Assembly (NCBI GenBank): GCA_002786025.1
Contig: NHNW01000015.1
Coordinates: forward strand, 186,001-250,000
Length of the DNA: 64,000 nt
Origin: Zasmidium citrigriseum
Taxonomy: Eukaryota > Ascomycota > Dothideomycetes > Mycosphaerellales > Mycosphaerellaceae
Direction: 5' to 3'
Shown here in pieces: positions 21,979-32,904 of the stretch. Under the pieces are notes generated by a model that saw nothing but the letters and a program-made list of their open reading frames with translations, ran no database searches and was not told the origin of the DNA. The translations under genes and the position numbers were made by a program. Every line of letters begins with the position of its first letter. The stretch's first letter is position 1.

Positions 21979-24102
21979 ATGTCGGCCGTTGTCCCTTTTC
22001 TTGAGCCTGATGAAGAGCATCCCGGCAACAACTCAACCTATACCGTCGCCGATGTCTTCCTTCAGGCGCTTGCAGAGGTAAGTGCCGCTTCGAGAAAGGG
22101 GTACTCTTGAGATGCTCATGGATTTCCAGGCAGGCGTCGACTACCTATTCACAGTCCTTGGTAGCGACCACCCATCATTGGTAGAGGCATATTTGAGACG
22201 CCAGAGAGATGGCAAGCAATGGCCCAAAATGCTCCATTTCCTGCACGAGGTATGAAACATAGCCCCCTTCTTCCTCTCAAAGTGGATTTTTACCTCTCTC
22301 CACGAGAGCCTTCGGTGCGAAGCTACTAGAGCCGTTGTTACACTCTCGGGCTTTCTCGAGACAGTTGGGGATTGCTAGAGGCATCATCCACTTTGACCGG
22401 AACACCGAGGGTAGAAGTATGACCAAGACCCAAGCTGACATGATACATTTAGTTCACTGCCATATCCGCCGCTGACGGCTACGCGCGCCTAACATGCAAG
22501 CCGCAATGCGTGATCGTCCACGTCGACGTCGGGACCTCTGCCCTGGGCCAAGGCGTGCATAATGCCTCCAGCGGCCGCACGCCAATGCTGATCTTCGCCG
22601 GCCTGGCTCCCTACACCTTCCACCCAGACCTTTCACAGCTCCTGGGCTCTCGCTCCGAGCATGTCCAATGGTATCAAGATGTCCCCAACCAAGGCGCCAT
22701 CGTGCAGCCCTTCGTGCGGTACTCGAACGAGATCAAATCTACGGAACACGTCAAATGCCTCGTGCACCGCGCCCTTCTCATGGCTCGAAGCGGCTCTCCT
22801 GGACCCTCGTATCTCACGGCCACCCGCGAGGTTCTCGCGGCTCCCAGCAGCGAGTCTGCAGTGACCAAGAAACTCCCAGCCCTCCCCTCCTGCCGGATTG
22901 GAGGCCTTCCAGCAGACGGGGTGGCTCTCATCGCTGACGCCCTCCTCTTCGCCTCGAAACCCCTGGTTTTCACGGGCTACCTCGGCCGCAACCACGCCGC
23001 AGTCCACCACCTCGTCCGCCTCGCCAACCTCCTCAAAGGCCTACAAGTCTTCGACTCAGAGTTTCGCGAAATGTCCTTCCCAGCCGACCATCCGGCCTGG
23101 ATCTCCCTCTCCACAGGTGGTCGCGAAGCCATTCGCGAAGCCGATGTGATTCTCGTGCTCGACTGTGATGTTCCCTGGGTGCCTACCAAGATTAACCCAC
23201 ACCATGCGGCGAGGATCTTTCATGTGGATATCGATCCGAGGAAGGAGAGGATGCAGGTGTTCGACATCCATGCTGAGGCGTCGTTCACGGCGGAGTGTGA
23301 GATTGCGTTGGAGCAGATCTATACGCATATTGCGTGCCACGAGCTCTTCGAGGAGCGGCAGACTGCTTGCCAGGAACGTGCGGAGGCGTTGACAGCCAAG
23401 CATATTCTCAAGTTGGAGACTCTTAATCTCCGCGCCATGCCACGAGTCGGAGCCAATGGAACCATCTCCGCCCACCAGCTCTTCGCATCTTTGCGGAGAT
23501 TGCTGCCCAAAGACACAACTTACCTCCACGACGCCGTAACAAACAGCGTGCCCCTCTTCGAACAACTGCAATCCACGCTGCCCGGCACCCAATTCAGCAA
23601 AGGCGGCAGCGGTCTCGGCTGGGCCGGCGGCGCAGCCATAGGCGCCAAACTCGCTCTAGACAAATACGACATCAGCAACCGACCACACGTCAAGCCCCTT
23701 GCCTCTCCACGCTCTGAAGGAGAAGGACCCCTTGTCTGCGCCATTACAGGCGACGGAGCCTTCATCTTCGGCGCTCCCACAGCAACTTACTTCGCCCAAT
23801 ACCGCTTCTCCACGCCCTTCCTCACCATCGTAATCAACAATGGAGGCTGGAAAGCTCCGCGTCAAAGCATCAACGACGTGCATCCTCACGGTCTTGCCGC
23901 TAGGACGACGGATCAGGAGATTGGGGTCGATCTCACCGGCGATGGACCGGATTACGTGGGTGTTGCGGTTGCGGCGAGTAATGGGAGTATGTGGGGCAGG
24001 AGGGTGGAATTGGGAGAGGATTTGGATGATGCGATTATGGAGGGGAGGGATGTTGTGAGTAACGAGGGACGGGGAGCGATTTTGGAGGTTGTTATTAGTT
24101 GA
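21979..24102 (+). CDS. Thiamine-diphosphate-dependent enzyme (acetolactate synthase/decarboxylase superfamily)
   Basis: Predicted 622 residues. Exons 21979-22077, 22130-22249, 22453-24102; the second intron is 203 nt, long for this window. The catalytic glutamate that activates ThDP lies in FLHE (residue 73), exactly at the exon 2-3 junction, followed by FTAISAADGYARL. The central domain has a DUF-free Rossmann-like cofactor fold (VFTGYLGRNHAAVHHLVRLA; AADVILVLDCDVPW-like). The C-terminal ThDP motif runs from GDGAFIF (about residue 506) to INNGGWKAP (about 534). The large-subunit acetolactate synthase signature is only partly kept, and there is no obvious transit peptide, so a decarboxylase or lyase on an unknown 2-keto acid is likelier than isoleucine/valine synthesis. 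Convergent with the GH43 gene. Confidence 0.8.
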
Positions 24103-24339
24103 GTGAGCTAGGGGTTTGGGTATCTTGAGATTCGTGACAAGCGAGCTGCTTTTCTTTGATTCCCCCTTGAGATGCAGAAATCGTGATATCCAAACGTCGT
24201 TATCCTGGTATCGATGGTTTTCATTGTTCTCCAAGGCCGTCTCAGCCGTCCTTCGTCCATTTTCGAATCACGTGAGGTGGGGATATCCCCACCTCACGTG
24301 ACTGCTTTCCGAAGGAGTTTCAGGCCATCAAGCCTCCAA
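24103..24339. other. Convergent intergenic region, ThDP enzyme / GH43
   Basis: 237 bases between two 3' ends, dominated by the perfect palindrome at 24268-24301 (separate entry). Confidence 0.5.
24268..24301. repeat. Perfect 34-bp palindrome
   Basis: The half-site TCACGTGAGGTGGGGAT is followed immediately by its exact reverse complement with no spacer. Each arm contains CACGTG (bHLH E-box) and GTGGGG (matches the CreA SYGGRG consensus), and the centre is GGGGATATCCCC. The flanking bases (A at 24267, C at 24302) no longer pair. In RNA it would form a 17-bp stem minus the turn, placed in the 3' region of two convergent genes. Confidence 0.9.
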
Positions 24340-25542
24340 TCAAGCAATAGCCACAGTTGTCCCACTGATCTTTAAGCCCGCGGTGTACAGAGCCCGACCT
24401 CCAGGGTAATTGGCGTGGAACACGATCTTATCACCAGTCTTAGTGATGTCCGCTCCGCCAGGGGCGTTCAGACCGCTATTACCAGTCTTGAGCAATGCCG
24501 TGGAAACGCGGGTGTATGGACCGGTGATAGAGCTCGCTGTGGCGTAGCTGACATCGTATCGTGATGTGGTGAAGCATCCGGCACTGAAGAAGAGGAAGTA
24601 GACGCCCCCCTTCTTGATCAAGACAGGGGCTTCGAGTACACCGTCATCGCTGAGGCCCTGGTGGTTGAGAAGAGTGGTCGCGGTTCCTGTCTTCGTGTAT
24701 CCGTTTGAGGCTACTGGCTGTAGTACGATTGGCGTAGCTGCAAGTGGTGGCACTTCAAGATATCAGTCGGGCTCCAATCTCGTGTTGTAATAATAATAAT
24801 CCTACCAGTGTTTCTGCACGCACCGCCATGACCCAAGGAATTGCCATCCACCTTGTACACCACATAACGTTGCCCATTGTCATCTCTGAATCCTGCGGCG
24901 TCAATGGCACCACCAATGCTCAAATCGCAAAAGAGCGGCCCGTCGGTCGGCGTGTACGGTCCCAGAACGCCCTTGGAGGTTGCGGCGCCAACGCAATGTT
25001 TAGAGTCATCTTGAACCACACTCGCACTGTAGTACATGACAAAAGTTCCATCGTCCTGGCGGAAAGTCAGCACACGATGTCACACGTAACACCGCCAAGG
25101 CTCGAGCACCGTACCAGGATGTTCACGTCGGGAGCCCAAGTGTTTGGAGCATTTTGTACCACCCAACTCGGCAGGTTCGGTAAGGCATTATACTGGCTGC
25201 CGTCTTGATTATAGACCAGTGACCATGTGTTGAAGTTGGTCGATGTGGCGACTTGGATGTGTATCTTGCTGCCGATCGTTCTCGTTGCGAAGGAGTACCA
25301 GACGTTGTTGACATTGATAATGCAGGGGTCTGGCAGTTGTATTAGGAAACTCTCCTTGCTTTGCTGACCGATGTTTGGAGGTGCTCACCTGGGAAGTTGG
25401 CCCCGTTGATCTTTGGCCCTGAGACTGCTCGTTTCGAAAGGCTTCTCTGCACGGCCTCAACCCTTCCGTCGGTGACAGGAGCAGCCAGTGATTGGTATAT
25501 GGATGAGCCCAAAAGGGAGAGCGATAACCAGAAGTTGCGCAT
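24340..25542 (-). CDS. Secreted glycoside hydrolase family 43 enzyme
   Basis: Predicted 338 residues, four exons: 25389-25542, about 25115-25329, 24806-25055, 24340-24737. The start is at ATG 25542 (an ATG three codons upstream is also in frame). A signal peptide (MRNFWLSLSLLGSSIYQSLA, cut near APV) and a KR site suggest secretion and propeptide processing. GH43 five-bladed propeller landmarks are the catalytic base Asp in NFPDPCI (residue 52), the pKa-modulating Asp in GAIDAAGF (175) and the acid Glu in GVLEAPVL (242). Family activities are arabinanase, arabinofuranosidase or xylosidase on plant cell walls; which one applies here is not determined. The neighbouring palindrome lies just past its stop. 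Confidence 0.88.
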
Positions 25543-27031
25543 GATGTCCAATAACCATCAGAAGTGAAGACTGTCCAGTAGATTCTGTCCGACCGAAGTA
25601 GCGATGGAAAGATGAGAGTAGGGGAGCTTCAGCATTCCAGAGCGTTCATTATGAATACAACTTCTCGCCGCCCAGCCCTTGACTCTGAACACACCTTCGC
25701 AGTCTGGACCCGCTTTGGCGTGACGGCTGGTCGCCAGACGGACCAGATAGATGAGCACACCACAGCACACCCAAGCCTCCGAGACAGTTGATCAGAGGAC
25801 GGTAAAGGCACGGAGAAGCGCGAGATATCGTCTTGACCGACCCACCGCTGCTTGTTCGACGTCAACCAGCAGAGCCGGGACAAGGCCAGTACCGCAGATC
25901 CAGAGATGTGCCTCGTATGCAGGGCAGAAGGTGGTGCAAAGAGTCGATGGTGAAAAGCCTCGTGACAGCGGCGTGCAGCGAACGAGCGGCGGTTCAGAGG
26001 CGTTACGTGCTGTACCGAAGCAATGATGCAAGTTGGAGGTGCGTCTGGTGGACACGGTCGGAATGCGGATTGGCAGGCATTCTCCAGGTGTGGTAACCGC
26101 GTTGGACGGACAGGCGAGTGAGGTGTTGGCAAGGACGACCCCATGGAGCACGCAATTAACGTTGCATATGGGCAATTGACTTCGGAAGTCTAACGACGGT
26201 TGATCTTCTTTACGGACGCCATCAGCCGGCGCACACACATGCTGACGATGATTCGGCTCGTCGCCTGCACGGAGTGTGACGCTCATCCATGGCGGTCGCA
26301 GCGGTGGTGACCTGGACACACAGCAGTATTGATGCGCGGCAGTAGCAGCGCACCGTGGAGATTGCGGGAAGCCGAGCAAGGCATGGCCCAAGAGACGTGT
26401 GCGCTGGCCGGGATGGCAGAGAGGAGGAAGTCTTGTCACCGCGTGCGTCCTGGCAGTGGCTCGTTGGCGTCAAGACTCAAGAAAATGTCCGTCCGGCTTG
26501 TGGTGAGGTCGAAGGGCCTGCAAAGTCAATTCTGAAACCTTCTTCCCACCCACCGCCAAGGCTCCGGCGGCGTTGACACCGGCCAGCAGCAGAAGCATCC
26601 CGTCTGCACTGTTCATCTCACGTGGCGGCATACCAACCATACGAGCTGAGAGTACGGACTCGTAAAAGGCACAGCGCCGGCGATACCAGCTGTGTGACAG
26701 TACGAGCAGTGGCTCCTCGCCAATCGAATCGACGTGACGCATTTGGAGCAGAACCTGGACTCTCGCCTCCGCCTCTCTCCATGCATTCGATGTCACCAGA
26801 CTCCACCGCCGCCATCCCCGCTCATCCGCCATGATCGTGCCCATCTCAGTTTTCCTCATGTGGCAACGTTCTTCGGACAATTGCGACTGCTGCTGCTGCA
26901 CGCCTCACGAGTCACCGCAGATCACCGCGTCGGCTACGGGCCATGCAGCCCGCTTGACGCTGCTGCTGCTTTGAGTTTGCCTGCGACTCGGAACCCTACA
27001 ACGCATCATAGGCCTTGGCATTCACACGAAC
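25543..27031. other. Divergent intergenic region, GH43 / membrane protein
   Basis: About 1.5 kb between divergent starts. ORFs up to 215 codons exist on the minus strand (25792-26439) but are arginine/serine/proline-rich shadows without family resemblance. No repeat seen. Confidence 0.5.
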
Positions 27032-28330
27032 ATGGACAACGAAGCGCCTTACTGGAGTGACCCAACCACCATGACTCTGGATGTCGCGAAACCGACCGAT
27101 CCCGAGGGCCTCACCATCGAGGCGTGGGCCCAGGGTTACATGGTGGGCAGCTTGATCATCATGGCTTGTGTCGCCGTGGCCAACATGCGGAGGCACGTTC
27201 TTCTGCACAAGCTCATCGTTATTGAGGTGAGAACAAGAAAGATTGGCTGGGTAGGATTGCCCCTGCAGTCGCTAACCAACTTGTAGCTCCTATTCGGCAC
27301 TCTTCATGGAACCTTTATCTTTACAGGTAAGTCATCAGGTTCAACCTGGGATGTTCTTGTTCTTGCCAAGCCTAACCTCTGCCGCAGACCCGCCTGTTTA
27401 CAACTGGTATTTGAGGTAGGCGCCTCAATCATCACCGTCTCCGAAACGATTCTGACATCGAACAGTGTAACTGCAATCTTCCTCAATGCGAGTTGGAGCT
27501 TACACAATGTCATCGCCTGGATGAAGAACAAGCCTTTCTTGAGCAGGAAAGCAAGTCTCTTCTACATAGGAACAGTCATCCTGGTCCAACCTTACTGGGT
27601 TCTCGAGATAGTCGCAAACTTTGTGAGTCCAATCCAACCAACTCCACTGCCGAGTCTTCGACAAGGATATCGGTAATATGGAGAGCCGTACTGATCCGTC
27701 GAACAGCTCTATTTCAGTGGGGAGAGCAGACTTTTCACTCACACGCGACCATATGAGGCCCTATGTCGAGATCCTTGGTGGGTCTTCACCGTGCTGAGCC
27801 TGTTCTGGAATATCAAATCCAAGTACGAGTTCGGCTACTGGGAACTCATCCGAGTATCACCGCGATTCGGTGTTCTCCTTGGGGCCATGCTGGTGAGTAT
27901 TGGATTCATCATTGTTGACATCTTGTCCGTGACCCACGTCATCGGCGGCAAGGCGTTACCGGATGGCCTCAACCCCTTCTGGAAGCTGGCCTTTGTGTTC
28001 AAATGCCTGTCCGATACCATGGTACTGGATGATTTCAAGGTTGCCTTGGATCGGCTAAAACACTACAAAATGCAACGAATGGGTAGCGTCCTGAGCGATG
28101 GCCTCCGAGGGGACTTTGTCGATGTCGAGCAAGCCCGAAAGAGGAGGGATGAGAATGTGCAGAATGAAATGGCCCTAGCAGAGGCGTCTTCGATATCCCG
28201 AGACTTCTCTCAGACCAAGGACTCTATGGCGACGAAAGGCGGTGAATCGGAGTTCCTCGATCTTGAGGCAGCGTTGCGGATGGGAGGTCCTGAGGGCCCG
28301 CGTGATGGGTCGTCTGGGAGCGGTGGCTGA
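27032..28330 (+). CDS. Fungal multi-pass integral membrane protein, function unknown
   Basis: I do not recognise a named family. Five exons (27032-27226, 27287-27326, 27388-27415, 27466-27622, 27707-28330) join in phase to give 347 residues; the third exon is only 28 nt. About seven hydrophobic segments span residues 30-260 (for example GYMVGSLIIMACVAVAN, LLFGTLHGTFIF, LSVTAIFLNASWSLHNVIAW, GVLLGAMLVSIGFIIVDIL). A charged cytoplasmic tail from about residue 270 ends in glycine/serine. The topology looks like fungal seven-helix membrane proteins of unknown role. The multi-exon structure with exact phasing supports a real gene. Start and stop are clear; a receptor or scaffold role would be speculation. 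Confidence 0.75.
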
Positions 28331-28796
28331 GGTGGAGTGGAGCGCGGTTTGAATCTTGGAATGTTAAAACATTGGCAATGCTCTGAAAGCAGTTGGTGGC
28401 GTTTCGTCTCCACAGGCACGGGACAGGAGAGGATGGCAGCCCAAAGCGCTTCTGCGTAACACAGTGGCTTGGAAATTGCCCGACGACGGGTCGCACGCCA
28501 CGCCAGCATCATGAGGCCTTGCCGGCTATGAGTCTGGACGTCACGACCACCAGCTGCTTATCCTGGACGATGAAAGGCCGTGTGATGGAGTGACACAAGG
28601 GGCACTAAGACTCAGTGGTTGGTGGGCGAGCAAGAACCAAAAAAAGAGGCCGCATGCGCCCAAGCCCCTGTATGTGTCTACTCAAAGGATGTACACATGC
28701 CGGAGTACTGTCATACCCGGCCCAAAAATGCTACAGCGCCGATTTTACTGAATGCAAGCTGGTCATGTTGACTGTCGGGCTCCATCACTTGAACGC
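28331..28796. other. Convergent intergenic region, membrane protein / MBL-fold protein
   Basis: About 470 bases between two 3' ends. Nothing coding seen. Confidence 0.5.
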
Positions 28797-29567
28797 TCAA
28801 AAGCCAATGCCGTTTGTTCCGAAACACCTTCCTGAAGACGAGTGGAGTTGTGCAACTTCCTCATATGGCTCTACTCTGCCTAGTGGCATAGGCCCTTCGT
28901 CGAAGTACACTCGAACGCTGTCCGGGCCCGCAAAAGCCCGCCGTAACGAAGCGACCACATGCTCGCTCACTATCAGATCTTGATCTGTGGCGCTGCTCCG
29001 ACCGGGTCGCTGCAGGGTCCATTCAAGGCCGCGACATCTCTGCACGATGGAATAAGCTCCAAAGAGATAGTTGCCAACAAGAAAAGCGCAATGGCCGGCC
29101 AAGTTAGACCCGGGGATCAGGAGACATCTGATCTGCGTCCGACCCACGGCCATGATTTCGCCGTCTTCCAGTGGGCGTTTGATAGTCGACGAGAATCCCG
29201 ACCTGGCACCATATCTCCGATCAAACAAACGAGCCATCGCATCGACCATCGCTCCTCTGGAGTACAACGCAGGTGCTTGACCCTGCCAGTCCAGTAGACG
29301 CATGCGGAGGTACCACGCGGCTGATCGAACCGCGGCTTGGCTGGCCCTGGTCTCCATGATGCATTGCACAAAGTATGCCCTTCGTTTGATGAGGGCGAGT
29401 ATGTGATCGGCCGCATTGGTAGAGATGTTGACCTCTTCTTTGCTGATGTCGCGTGTCGGATCGATAATGGCGCAGTGTTTTGTTTCCGGATCTGCGATGA
29501 CGTATTGCCAGGTGTTGGTAGTTGGGGAGTATATGCCGTGAACATACGGTTCAGCCATTTTGATCAA
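28797..29567 (-). CDS. Metallo-beta-lactamase-fold protein lacking all metal ligands
   Basis: Intronless, 256 residues (or 253 from ATG 29558). The fold aligns with the persulfide dioxygenase/Blh-type branch of the MBL superfamily: YSPTTNTWQYVIADPETKHC, IIDPTRD, ADHILALIKRRAY, METRASQAAVRSAAWYLR, PGSNLAGHCAFLVGNYLFGA. In active members the ETHxHADH motif binds iron or zinc. Here it reads ETRASQAA (72-79), so both histidines, the aspartate and the third histidine are all replaced. The PGHT histidine is Ser154, the bridging aspartate of GADS is Tyr172, and the late GHDY histidine region reads DEGP. The ORF is otherwise full length without stops. It lies downstream of a YeeE/YedE transporter on the same strand. 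Probably a pseudo-enzyme, binding or regulatory; possibly an early pseudogene. Confidence 0.7.
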   Translation of the reverse strand: MIKMAEPYVHGIYSPTTNTWQYVIADPETKHCAIIDPTRDISKEEVNISTNAADHILALIKRRAYFVQCIMETRASQAAVRSAAWYLRMRLLDWQGQAPALYSRGAMVDAMARLFDRRYGARSGFSSTIKRPLEDGEIMAVGRTQIRCLLIPGSNLAGHCAFLVGNYLFGAYSIVQRCRGLEWTLQRPGRSSATDQDLIVSEHVVASLRRAFAGPDSVRVYFDEGPMPLGRVEPYEEVAQLHSSSGRCFGTNGIGF

Positions 29568-30188
29568 GAGGCGGGTGGTTGGAGAAGAAGCTGTACCTGG
29601 CGAAGCACATTTTGATCATGATCCAGCGAGGTCTATGACAATAGAGATGTCAGGAGAAGAGCGAGGTCCCCGAAACTGGAAGTCGGCGATCAAATCCTTT
29701 GGTTCGAGCTGCGCAGGTGCAGGTCTATGCAGTCAACGACTGGCCGGCTCACAGCCTCCCGCAACACGTCGACATTGATGAGCCGACAATCGCGCCGTCT
29801 ACGATACCAAGCGAATTCGCCGTCGACGTCTTGGCTGACCCAGGACGGGCTACGGACATACCCTCGGTGTTCCAGTGAAAGTGGAAGATGTTGCTAGCTA
29901 TCTCCAACATTGCTGACGACCACTGATGGTCTAGCAAGCTCTTCAATGGCTTAGTAGCATGTCCTCGTCCGGAGAGCTCAAATCCCAGTTTGAGCGGAAG
30001 GAGGGTAGTCTTTGGGACCTCGTCAGCAGTATCGCAAGAGCCCACCTGCGCTTCAACAGGTGATGCAAACAGATCATGATATGAAATTGGTCGCGCAAGC
30101 TGGTAGCGTCATTTCAATGCGCTTGGAACAACTCTTTACTTGGACAAACGGTGTTCATTGTGCACATCCTGCGAGACTGCCACTCTGA
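29568..30188. other. Gap between the MBL-fold and YeeE/YedE genes
   Basis: About 620 bases. A plus-strand open stretch near 29650-29878 has coding-like composition (VYAVNDWPAHSLPQ onwards) but no start-to-stop gene I can support; it may be a gene remnant. A 98-codon minus ORF (29749-30045) is unrecognised. Confidence 0.4.
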
Positions 30189-31175
30189 TTACATATGCGG
30201 AAGACAAGAAACTATGGCCGTGGCAAACATCGCCGCCACAGTCACGAACGAGCCCAACGACATCCCAGCCATCCCACTGATGCCGTGTCCGGAGGTACAT
30301 CCACCCGCAAGCCTCGACCCGAAAGCGAGAAGAAATCCCCCCACCAGTGCGACTGGAAGTGACTGCTCTTTCAAAGGCACCAACTGCTCCACGGTCCCTG
30401 AAAGAGCCAACATGATTGCTTTGGCTCCGACCAAAATCGCAAGTGCAAAAGCGATGTCAGAATCCAGACCCTTCACTCCACACCCGCCGACGAGATCTAG
30501 TAGGGCTTTCCCAGCGGCTTCATACGCAGCGCTCACTCCAATCGTCTTGCCGGCCAATGTCAGCGATGCGAGTTGGCCTAGTGCGATCAACAGTCCTCCC
30601 GTGACCGGGTGCACGAGTCCACGACTTCTCGGAGCCCAGACCAGCACGACGCGGATCAGTACGAGAAGCATTGCGTTGTAGATGAAGACGGCCTCGTTCG
30701 CAGACCAGCCGGTAGCGCTCATTACCGAATGTCGCTCTCCTTCCTTCTGTGCCCCTTCGTTCGACGAGAACGACTTCCTCCATCTGGAAAACACAGCTCC
30801 ACCAACCACACCACCCGCCAGGATAGCCCGACTCCGTCCAACACCCGCCGCAACCTGCACCAGTACCGTCCCAGGACACGCTCCCGTCAACCCCATCCCA
30901 AGGCCAACCATCGCTCCACCAACAACGTGCGACTCATAGCCTTTCAACCAACCTGTGCGTCCCTGCACTGCCCGAGGCGGAATGGCTTTGTTCCCAGCTC
31001 GAGAGTTGTATATGCGTAGCATCGCGGCACTTGAAGCGGATGCTGTGAGGAGTGTTACCAGCATGTGGTAGTCTGAGAGGATGAATTGGTCCCTGATGAC
31101 TTGGGGGCTTGCAACGCCCGCGAGGGTTAGGGCAGAGCCGAATGTTATGCCTGAGATGACGAGGCCGGTCGACAT
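30189..31175 (-). CDS. YeeE/YedE-family sulfur-compound transporter
   Basis: Predicted 328 residues, intronless, with about eight to ten hydrophobic helices arranged as two related halves. Conserved cysteine motifs of the YeeE/YedE (TsuA thiosulfate uptake) family are present: GLGMGLTGACPGTVL in the first half and GSRLAGGCTSGHGISGMAGM in the second. Bacterial TsuA relays thiosulfate along such cysteines. A third cysteine segment (LVGGCGVKGLDSD) lies between. The MBL-fold gene sits downstream on the same strand; in bacteria YeeE/YedE genes often neighbour MBL-fold persulfide-handling enzymes, so a sulfur module is a reasonable reading. Lack of introns is compatible with bacterial origin but not proof. 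Confidence 0.85.
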   Translation of the reverse strand: MSTGLVISGITFGSALTLAGVASPQVIRDQFILSDYHMLVTLLTASASSAAMLRIYNSRAGNKAIPPRAVQGRTGWLKGYESHVVGGAMVGLGMGLTGACPGTVLVQVAAGVGRSRAILAGGVVGGAVFSRWRKSFSSNEGAQKEGERHSVMSATGWSANEAVFIYNAMLLVLIRVVLVWAPRSRGLVHPVTGGLLIALGQLASLTLAGKTIGVSAAYEAAGKALLDLVGGCGVKGLDSDIAFALAILVGAKAIMLALSGTVEQLVPLKEQSLPVALVGGFLLAFGSRLAGGCTSGHGISGMAGMSLGSFVTVAAMFATAIVSCLPHM

Positions 31176-32904
31176 GGTGGATGTTGTTGTCGTCTTTCCA
31201 GAGTGGAAAGAAAATCGAGGTCTTGATCTCTTTCACGGCACCGCGGGGTGGGGATTCGAGGTCTCTTTGTTCATATAAGCTCGACCAACACTCTTCATTA
31301 TCCCTCGAGGAGAGACTTTATCGAGGTAGTCGACTATTCTGGGGCTCTTGTAATTATTTATTGAAAGCTTGAACGAGGGTCGCCGACCAGCAAGCGATCT
31401 ACCCACCCCGCTGATCGCTTCGAGTGGTTGGAATTGTTCTAGCCTGCTAGCCCGAACCTTTTTCGCTTGCGTGCTCGAGCTAATGTATTGGCACGTGCGG
31501 AGCTTTTGTTCTGCGTGTTGATGGGTTCGAAGTGGACTTTGTAGGGCTATTTTCTTCTCACGTTGGGTTTCTGGAGTGCAAGCTGGCTTGTGTCGCTGGT
31601 ATACCAAGATTCCGAGTTTCACGAATGTAGGCGAGGAGACTTTCTCAAATTGTTGCGAAGAACTGTAATCCGGTGCAACTCCATACAAGGTGCATGGGAA
31701 GCTATCTTTTGAAGCGTCAAGAGATTTCGACGGAGGATGATGGACACGCTCAACCCTTTTGGGCAGCTGTACCAGTTCAACGATAGATGAACAAGCATCC
31801 CAAATACAGCAACATCGTAGTCGCCTAGAAGACTTCGGAGGGATGCCATAGCTTGACACAAAGTTGTTTGCCATGCTCGTGCAAGCGACTGTAGACCCAC
31901 ACTCGGAGTCATTATGCATCGAATCAATATAGATCCACTCCTCCCCACAACCTTAGCGAGAATGGAGTCCCCGAAGAGCCCGACCGCTTGCAGACGTCAA
32001 ACACTCGGATGACAGTACTACCGTGCTTTGAAGGGTCATTCAATGGGATGCATGTAGAGGAAGAGAATGCTTTCGCAGAGCGTGAAAGTCTGGTTGGGCA
32101 ATGTTGTAAAGAGATGAGAAGAGGGCTCAAACAAATCAGCTTCTGTGTAACCATTTCCCTAGGAGCGAGAATGGAAGGATCATGCCACGTATGGTAGAGT
32201 AGCAATACTGAGAGACAGTTGAGGTTGGAAGAGTCGCCGAGAGCCAGAACGCAGCGGGGACCAAGTCGTGATGCCAAGACGCTAGTGACCGTTGGCATAT
32301 GATCTACTGACAAGTGAATGTCTCCATCCAGGCCTCCTCGCCGACTCATATTCATTCTCCGATACGCCGCAAAGTCGAAGAGTGTTTCGACTGACGTATA
32401 GATAGAGTTGAGCACGGCAATGATGACTCGCAGGAAGCTGCTCGGATCGATTCTTCGGGGCCATGGCAAAAAGCGTAGTGCGATGAGTGAGAGACCATTG
32501 CAGCAGGCAATGACGCCATGGGTCTTCTTCAACGTCTGGATAGAAAGGCGATGCGGCTGTATGAAAAGGAGTGGAAGGGCGAAAGAAAATCAAAGACATA
32601 CAACACCTGGGATTCCCGCGAAATACTAGTCGGTCTCTTCGCAGATTGACGAACGGAGATCGAACGGGATCCAGGCGCTATCTGCCAGGTTTGTCGTATG
32701 TGGTGGAAGATCGATCAATCGCAACGGAGAAGGTTGTTGTGGAGTGTTGTGCATGTCAGAACCTGAAGTCTGGTACACTTTCAGCCAGCTGTTCTGTCAC
32801 AAGCCGCGACTTCTGCACCTCAGGCTTTCGCATCTGAACTTCGGTCTTGAGAGCGCCTCCATCTTCGAACCCAATCCTCTTCTCACCACACCTCACTCAC
32901 GATC
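31176..32904. other. 1.7-kb stretch without a supported gene
   Basis: Lies between the YeeE/YedE start and the LIN1 start. Minus-strand ORFs of 228 codons (31233-31919) and 202 codons (31924-32532) abut each other but match no family I know, and their composition looks non-coding. They could be decayed exons. It holds the divergent promoters of both flanking genes. Confidence 0.4.

Noticed and set aside
22250..22452. TPP riboswitch in the long intron of the ThDP enzyme gene
   Set aside because: Fungal TPP riboswitches sit in thiamine-synthesis genes, and the conserved CTGAGA core is absent here.
31233..32532. Two adjoining minus ORFs (228 and 202 codons)
   Set aside because: No recognisable domain and no splice arrangement that joins them convincingly; not called as genes.
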